A DNA stretch of 64,000 bases from Roridomyces roridus (taxonomy: Eukaryota; Basidiomycota; Agaricomycetes; Agaricales; Mycenaceae), in assembly GCA_029378245.1 (NCBI GenBank), contig JARKIF010000002.1:2666001-2730000 (forward strand). The letters are read 5' to 3'. The notes beneath the pieces were generated by a model. The model was not told the DNA's origin and did no database searches. It saw nothing but the letters and a program-made list of their open reading frames with translations. The position numbers and the translations under genes are program-made. Positions 60,051 through 64,000 of the stretch are shown in pieces (the first letter of the stretch is position 1; every line of letters starts with the position of its first letter).

Positions 60051-60988
60051 ATGGCTTCCCTTCTCGAGCGCATGAACCTCTCTACAGGCGGACCCAGCGG
60101 CGTCGTCCGCTCAAAGTCTGGGCCTCCCAAGAGAACCAACTCTCCCTACGTCTGCCCTTTCCTCGCACCCCCCTTTGTTTCGCTCAACAGCATCCCAGAC
60201 ACGACCGGTCAGCAAAGGCGACATCGACTCCCAGTGGTCCCACGACATGTTTGACGCCCACAACTCACTCGAGGCCCGCTTGGGAGGTGCCCCAGGTGCC
60301 CCAAAGGCTAACCTGAGCCACGGCATTGTCGGCAAGGCTCTGCAAGCGGCCACTGCTGCGTCTGGTATTTCCATCAAAGGCGCTGGCTCTGCAGGCAACG
60401 TCGTTGAGGTGACGGGTCTGGTGGACGGCACCACCACGGAAGATGTTGTCGCCATCTTCAAACGCTGTGGAGAGATAGTGAAAGCTACCTCGATCTCCCC
60501 CAAACCAGTCACTATTCGCGTCACATTCAAGACTCCCGCTTCTGCTACGTCCGCAGTGAACAAGTTCAACAACCAACCTGCAGATGGCAAAATGCTGTCA
60601 GTCCAGATTGTCGGCAGCGCCGCGACAAGTCTCGGTGGACGCTTGGGCGGGATGGATGGCTTGGGGCTGGTAAGGGAAGAGGGAAGCGTTGATGTACTCA
60701 TGGAGTCAAGCGCTGACGGTGGATCGTGAGTAGAAACCCCGTCCTCTATCAGTTCCTCCGAATGACGGGCACATGAACAGAAAAATGCGATCAGACTCGC
60801 TCTTGCGCGCTGACCCCCGCGCTCAAGTCCTCGTCGCACCGCCTGGCGCCGATCCAGCCGACTACGTCCAGACGCCTGCTTCCCGCAACGGGGGCGGTGC
60901 TTGGCGGGGTGGTCGGGGCGGTCGTGGCGGTCGACGTGGTCGCGGCAAGCGTGGCGGAAACGGAGGCGGAAGAATGGACATCGACTGA
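60051..60988 (+). CDS. RRM-domain RNA-binding protein with RGG tail (Yra1/Aly-like)
   Basis: Three exons, about 270 residues. Start MASLLERMNLSTGGPSG. One RRM is visible: VVEVTGLVDGTTTEDVVAIF with KPVTIRVTFKTPASATSAVN, followed by a Gly-rich stretch and a C-terminal tail made of GG-RGG-type repeats (GGRGGRGGRRGRGKRGG) ending GGRMDID. The N-terminal SQWSHDMF and the C-terminal short acidic tag resemble Yra1/Aly mRNA export adaptors, but the match is by layout more than detailed motif. The first intron uses the acceptor before ACACGACC to keep the frame. Confidence 0.7.
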
Positions 60989-61931
60989 AACGGATTCCGA
61001 CGATGCGTTTAATACTCCCGGCATTTCTATCTCTCACTTTCCTTTCCTCGTCTTGCTCTACATCTTGGCTCTGGTATGCAAATCCCTTTGCTCTCTCGTG
61101 CGGTGACTTGATGGCGTAGAAAGTTGCGCGATCAAGTACTCTTTGGCGGCTGCTGTAAACATGTACCCTAATCGAATCGTCCCCCGCTCGAAGCTGATGC
61201 ACGTAACCCACTGTCTCCACGGCTTCCAGACGAGTGGGCTCGACAATGCTCCAGGGTGCGCGCAATCTCTTCCGTTTAGATTCTAGCTCTAATCATTATT
61301 GCAGTGGTAAGGCAAATGACTGAAAGTGCGATGCAATGCCAATGCCTCAGACTGACTAACGTCGTGTGAGCGATGCTGGGAGGTATGCGGTGCCTTCTGT
61401 ACTTCGGCCTGCGCGCTGATCCATGTTAGTGTCACCTCCTTCGCTCCAGTGAGATAAATGTGCGTCGCGAGAGCCGCAAAGGTAAGGGGAAATAAACTAC
61501 TTGCAGAATGTCTGCTGATCTTCTGCAGTGTTCCGCTTCACATACCACATACCAGTGTGAAAAGTGAGAATCCAAGACACCGCGAACATTCCAGAGGTAG
61601 GGAGAAGTCTCCATCTACTGAATGCAATTGACATTATTATTTTCAGCTGCTTGCTCTTTGAGGAACTTGAATGTACTGGAACAGCATTTTACTTGCTTTT
61701 GCTTCCTATCTAGAGTAATGCAGGATGTACTTTGCTTGTAGAAATCAGGAGGATGTGAACTGTTTTCGATCAACCAAATAAGGACACTTTAGGCCAACGT
61801 CACTCGCCATCCTCAACCCCACCACACGTCTCACTTGTCCCTTTCACTTGTCACCATCGTGGTCTTGCTCATTCCAAGCAAGTTCTAAAGAAACCCGACT
61901 TTATTTCTCGTGAACGCATAACGATACAACG
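60989..61931. other. Intergenic region
   Basis: About 940 bp without a supported gene, RNA or repeat. It includes the 3' flank of the RRM gene and the promoter of the cornichon gene. Confidence 0.35.
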
Positions 61932-62746
61932 ATGGGTGGAGCAGGTACGGTCGACCGCCTTTTGTCTCCGTACAATCTCTGACCTGACTCTTCTCTCTCC
62001 TCCCTCCATCTCACAAATTCAAACTCGACTCCTTACCCGTATCCTGCTGTTTCTCTCACGAAAACACCACAAAACCTTTTTCCACGACCAAACCACCCAC
62101 CACCTGCTTCATACTCGCATCGACTATGGTCTCAGGCTGGCTATTTCTGTTCGCGGTCCTGATGGCCGCGGGTCTGCTGTTCTGCATGGTGTTTTTCGTG
62201 CGTTTTTGTACCTTGTCTACGTCGTGCCAGTGCTTATCGTCGTTCGTCCTCCCCCAGATCATCATGTTCTCGGATTTGGAATGCGACTATATCAACCCAA
62301 TAGACCTGTGCAATAAACTGAACCAGGTGCGTGTTTGCTGTGTTCTTGAATGCGTCGATGTTGAGCGTTTTTCGCAGTTTGTCCTGCCAGAAAACATTGC
62401 CCATGCTTTCCTCGCGACGTTATTCCTACTTTCCGGGCAATGGACGGCCCTGTTGCTGAATCTTCCGCTGGTCGTGTTTAACGCTAACAAGTGCGTCGTC
62501 GTCCTCGTCGATGTGTTCAGCGCTGACTGCCAGTTGCAGAATACGAAACAAAAACCACATGTACGACGCGACGGAGATTTTCAGGACTCTGCCTGGGCAC
62601 AAGAAGGAGAGCTTCATCAAGCTTGGATTCTACCTGGTCTCGTTCTTCTACTATCTCTATCGGTGCGTGTATCTGGCTACTTTTTTTGCGTGCGTGCTCA
62701 AACGGCGGCCAGCATGATTGTCGCCCTCATCGCGGACAGCGAGTAG
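61932..62746 (+). CDS. ERV14: Cornichon / Erv14-type ER cargo receptor
   Basis: The first coding exon is only 13 nt (MGGA plus one base), followed by an intron to about 62134. Joined exons give [20 protein letters not shown], then [57 protein letters not shown] and a C-terminal [20 protein letters not shown] with a last hydrophobic span. [10 protein letters not shown] and the ELFR/EIFRTL motif are diagnostic for Erv14, which loads membrane cargo into COPII vesicles in the ER. About 140 residues, the normal size. Four introns. Confidence 0.93.
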
Positions 62747-63224
62747 GCGGATGATGGATGTGCACCAAGTCGATCTACTATTCTTCTTACTTAGGATATT
62801 AGACTGGAATGACCATACATAATTTACGGGCGATTTGAAATGATTCCATTGCTTTTTTTTTTTCTAAAGAAAATGTACGAACTACCGACCCGTCGCCGTT
62901 CCAGACAGGCTGGGGAACGAAGACAATGGGTGCTAAGACGTTCGGTCTCTCAGACCTCCGCTTGACACTCAAACGACCACGTAGACAATCCATACGGAGA
63001 GCGTAGTCACGAGCAACATGGGGATATAGAGCAGAGGCGCCGCACGAGGGGCATTTGAAAAAAGTCGGGTCTTATATAGCATGTTCCTGTAGTGGCATGT
63101 TTGGCGAATTGATGGGCACCGCGCGTGATTGCGCCCTTTTAAGGAGGCTCCCTCGCGGTGCATGCAGCGACAGATACTATCCAGCATGGTTCCTTGATCG
63201 ATAACTCCTTGGTCCGCAACCAGC
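62747..63224. other. Intergenic region with a small membrane-type open frame
   Basis: On the reverse strand a 37-codon frame (62969-63079) encodes a hydrophobic C-terminus (LLYIPMLLVTTLSVWIVYVV). A TATATAA motif overlaps its start, so it may instead be a promoter. Not enough to call a gene. Confidence 0.25.
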
Positions 63225-64000
63225 ATGTCTCTCTACCTCTGTGTCGACTGTGGCGGTTCCAAGACCTCCGCCGTCATCTGCGATGCCGACGGCACCATCG
63301 TCGGCCGCGCCCTCGGCGGGCCTTCCAACTTTGCATATCTCAGCGTCGAGGCCTTTCGTGAGGCAGTCGCTCTCACCGTCAGCGATGCACTCAAAACCTG
63401 CGTCTCCCCACCCTCTGTCGATCCCGTCGCCCTACCTCCTACCGAGCCGTTGTTCGCCGCAGCCTGGTTCGGTGTCTCGGGGCTTGATTCTCCGGCTGCA
63501 GTTGCCGAGGTGACGCCCGTCCTCTCAGAGCTACTTGGCGTCCCTGCTGGCCCTCGATTGTCCATCGCCAACGATACATGTCTCCTCGCTGCCCCTGCGC
63601 GGATGCACCCAGACGTAAGCTACGCCGTGACCGTCATCGGCGGGACAGGCGGCATCGCTGTCTCGTTCAAGGAGCTGCCTGATGGCTTCCAGGAGCTCGG
63701 TCGCGTGGGTGGATGGGGATGGATACTTGGTGACGAGGGCGGGGGATTCCATGTCGGGCGCGAGGCCGTGCGCCAAATGCTCGCTGAAACAGACGCAGCT
63801 TCTGTCCGTGCTCTCCCGCCCCCAGAAAGCACCCTCGTCAAGCGTATATTGGAGCGGTTTGGCATCTCCAGCGTGCTCGACGTCCTAGTGGCCGTCCACG
63901 TCCCCGATGCACCAGAGGGTGTAAACAACGGCCAGACGTTGCCACAATACACCATGTCCAGGGAAAAACGTCTTTCATCGCTTGCCCCACTGGTGTTCCA
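63225..64000 (+). CDS. N-acetylglucosamine kinase-like (BadF/BadG ATPase family), partial
   Basis: Start MSLYLCVDCGGSKTSAVICD, where DCGGSKT is the phosphate-1 loop of the ASKHA fold. Continuing motifs are GGPSNFAYLS, WFGVSGLDSPAA, IANDTCLLAAPA with the catalytic Asp, VTVIGGTGGIAVSFK (phosphate 2) and GGWGWILGDEGGGFHVGREA. These match eukaryotic GlcNAc kinases, which phosphorylate N-acetylglucosamine at O6 for recycling of chitin and glycan sugars. No intron in the first 776 bases, and the frame stays open to the window end, so the C-terminus is missing. Confidence 0.85.
   Translation, partial: MSLYLCVDCGGSKTSAVICDADGTIVGRALGGPSNFAYLSVEAFREAVALTVSDALKTCVSPPSVDPVALPPTEPLFAAAWFGVSGLDSPAAVAEVTPVLSELLGVPAGPRLSIANDTCLLAAPARMHPDVSYAVTVIGGTGGIAVSFKELPDGFQELGRVGGWGWILGDEGGGFHVGREAVRQMLAETDAASVRALPPPESTLVKRILERFGISSVLDVLVAVHVPDAPEGVNNGQTLPQYTMSREKRLSSLAPLVF

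Noticed and set aside
60111..61265. 384-codon reverse-strand frame over the RRM-RGG gene
   Set aside because: Antisense to a clear RRM and RGG tail; high GC with few stop codons explains it.

Overview
This is a compact, intron-rich nuclear segment from a filamentous basidiomycete, most likely an Agaricomycete. Introns are mostly about 45-60 nt with GT...AG ends and CTAAC/CTGAC-type branch sites. The gene content fits: a trifunctional TRP1, a basidiomycete-type flavin halogenase, a DUF6533 membrane protein and F-box tandem duplicates. I cannot name a species from the sequence.

Layout. 1-16.5 kb: edge of a membrane-protein gene (-), cell-wall-integrity MAP kinase (+), TRP1 (-), secreted serine carboxypeptidase (-), TMEM184/Ost-alpha membrane protein (+), aldo-keto reductase with a frameshift (-), flavin-dependent halogenase (-). 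17.3-26.4 kb: PDAT acyltransferase (+), Bud4/anillin-like septation protein (+), DUF6533 protein (+). 26.5-30.5 kb: first copy of a 1.9-kb dispersed repeat, a decayed gene-like stretch and an intron-containing tRNA-Leu. 30.9-45.1 kb: BRCT protein (-), NAD kinase (+), small hypothetical (-), Asteroid/PIN protein (-), two tandem F-box genes (+), bHLH factor (-). 45.4-51.9 kb: coiled-coil hypothetical (-), a gene-like region with interleaved repeats (+), amidohydrolase (+), BUD13 (+). 52.5-54.4 kb: second, inverted copy of the 1.9-kb repeat. 54.5-64 kb: thioredoxin-TPR (-), conserved hypothetical (-), acyl-CoA/coumarate-type ligase (-), RRM-RGG protein (+), Erv14/cornichon (+), start of an N-acetylglucosamine kinase-like gene (+).

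Most genes are housekeeping and unrelated in function. The only hint of specialised metabolism is the adjacent halogenase and aldo-keto reductase, with the carboxypeptidase nearby.

Most interesting signals. (1) A segmental tandem duplication made the F-box pair; its junction still joins the 3' end of the bHLH gene to the 5' end of the Asteroid gene. A further exon+intron duplication and a 418-bp insertion with a candidate target-site duplication followed. (2) An intron in the thioredoxin-TPR gene consists of two back-to-back copies of a complete 50-nt GT...AG intron. (3) Five genes put a catalytic or cofactor motif on a microexon of 12-27 nt. (4) Two 1.9-kb repeats in inverted orientation each carry divergent TATA boxes at the same spacing (~385 bp). 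(5) Two short, near-identical blocks alternate A-B-A-B inside otherwise diverged sequence. Exon structures were inferred by eye from splice signals and protein continuity and were not computed.
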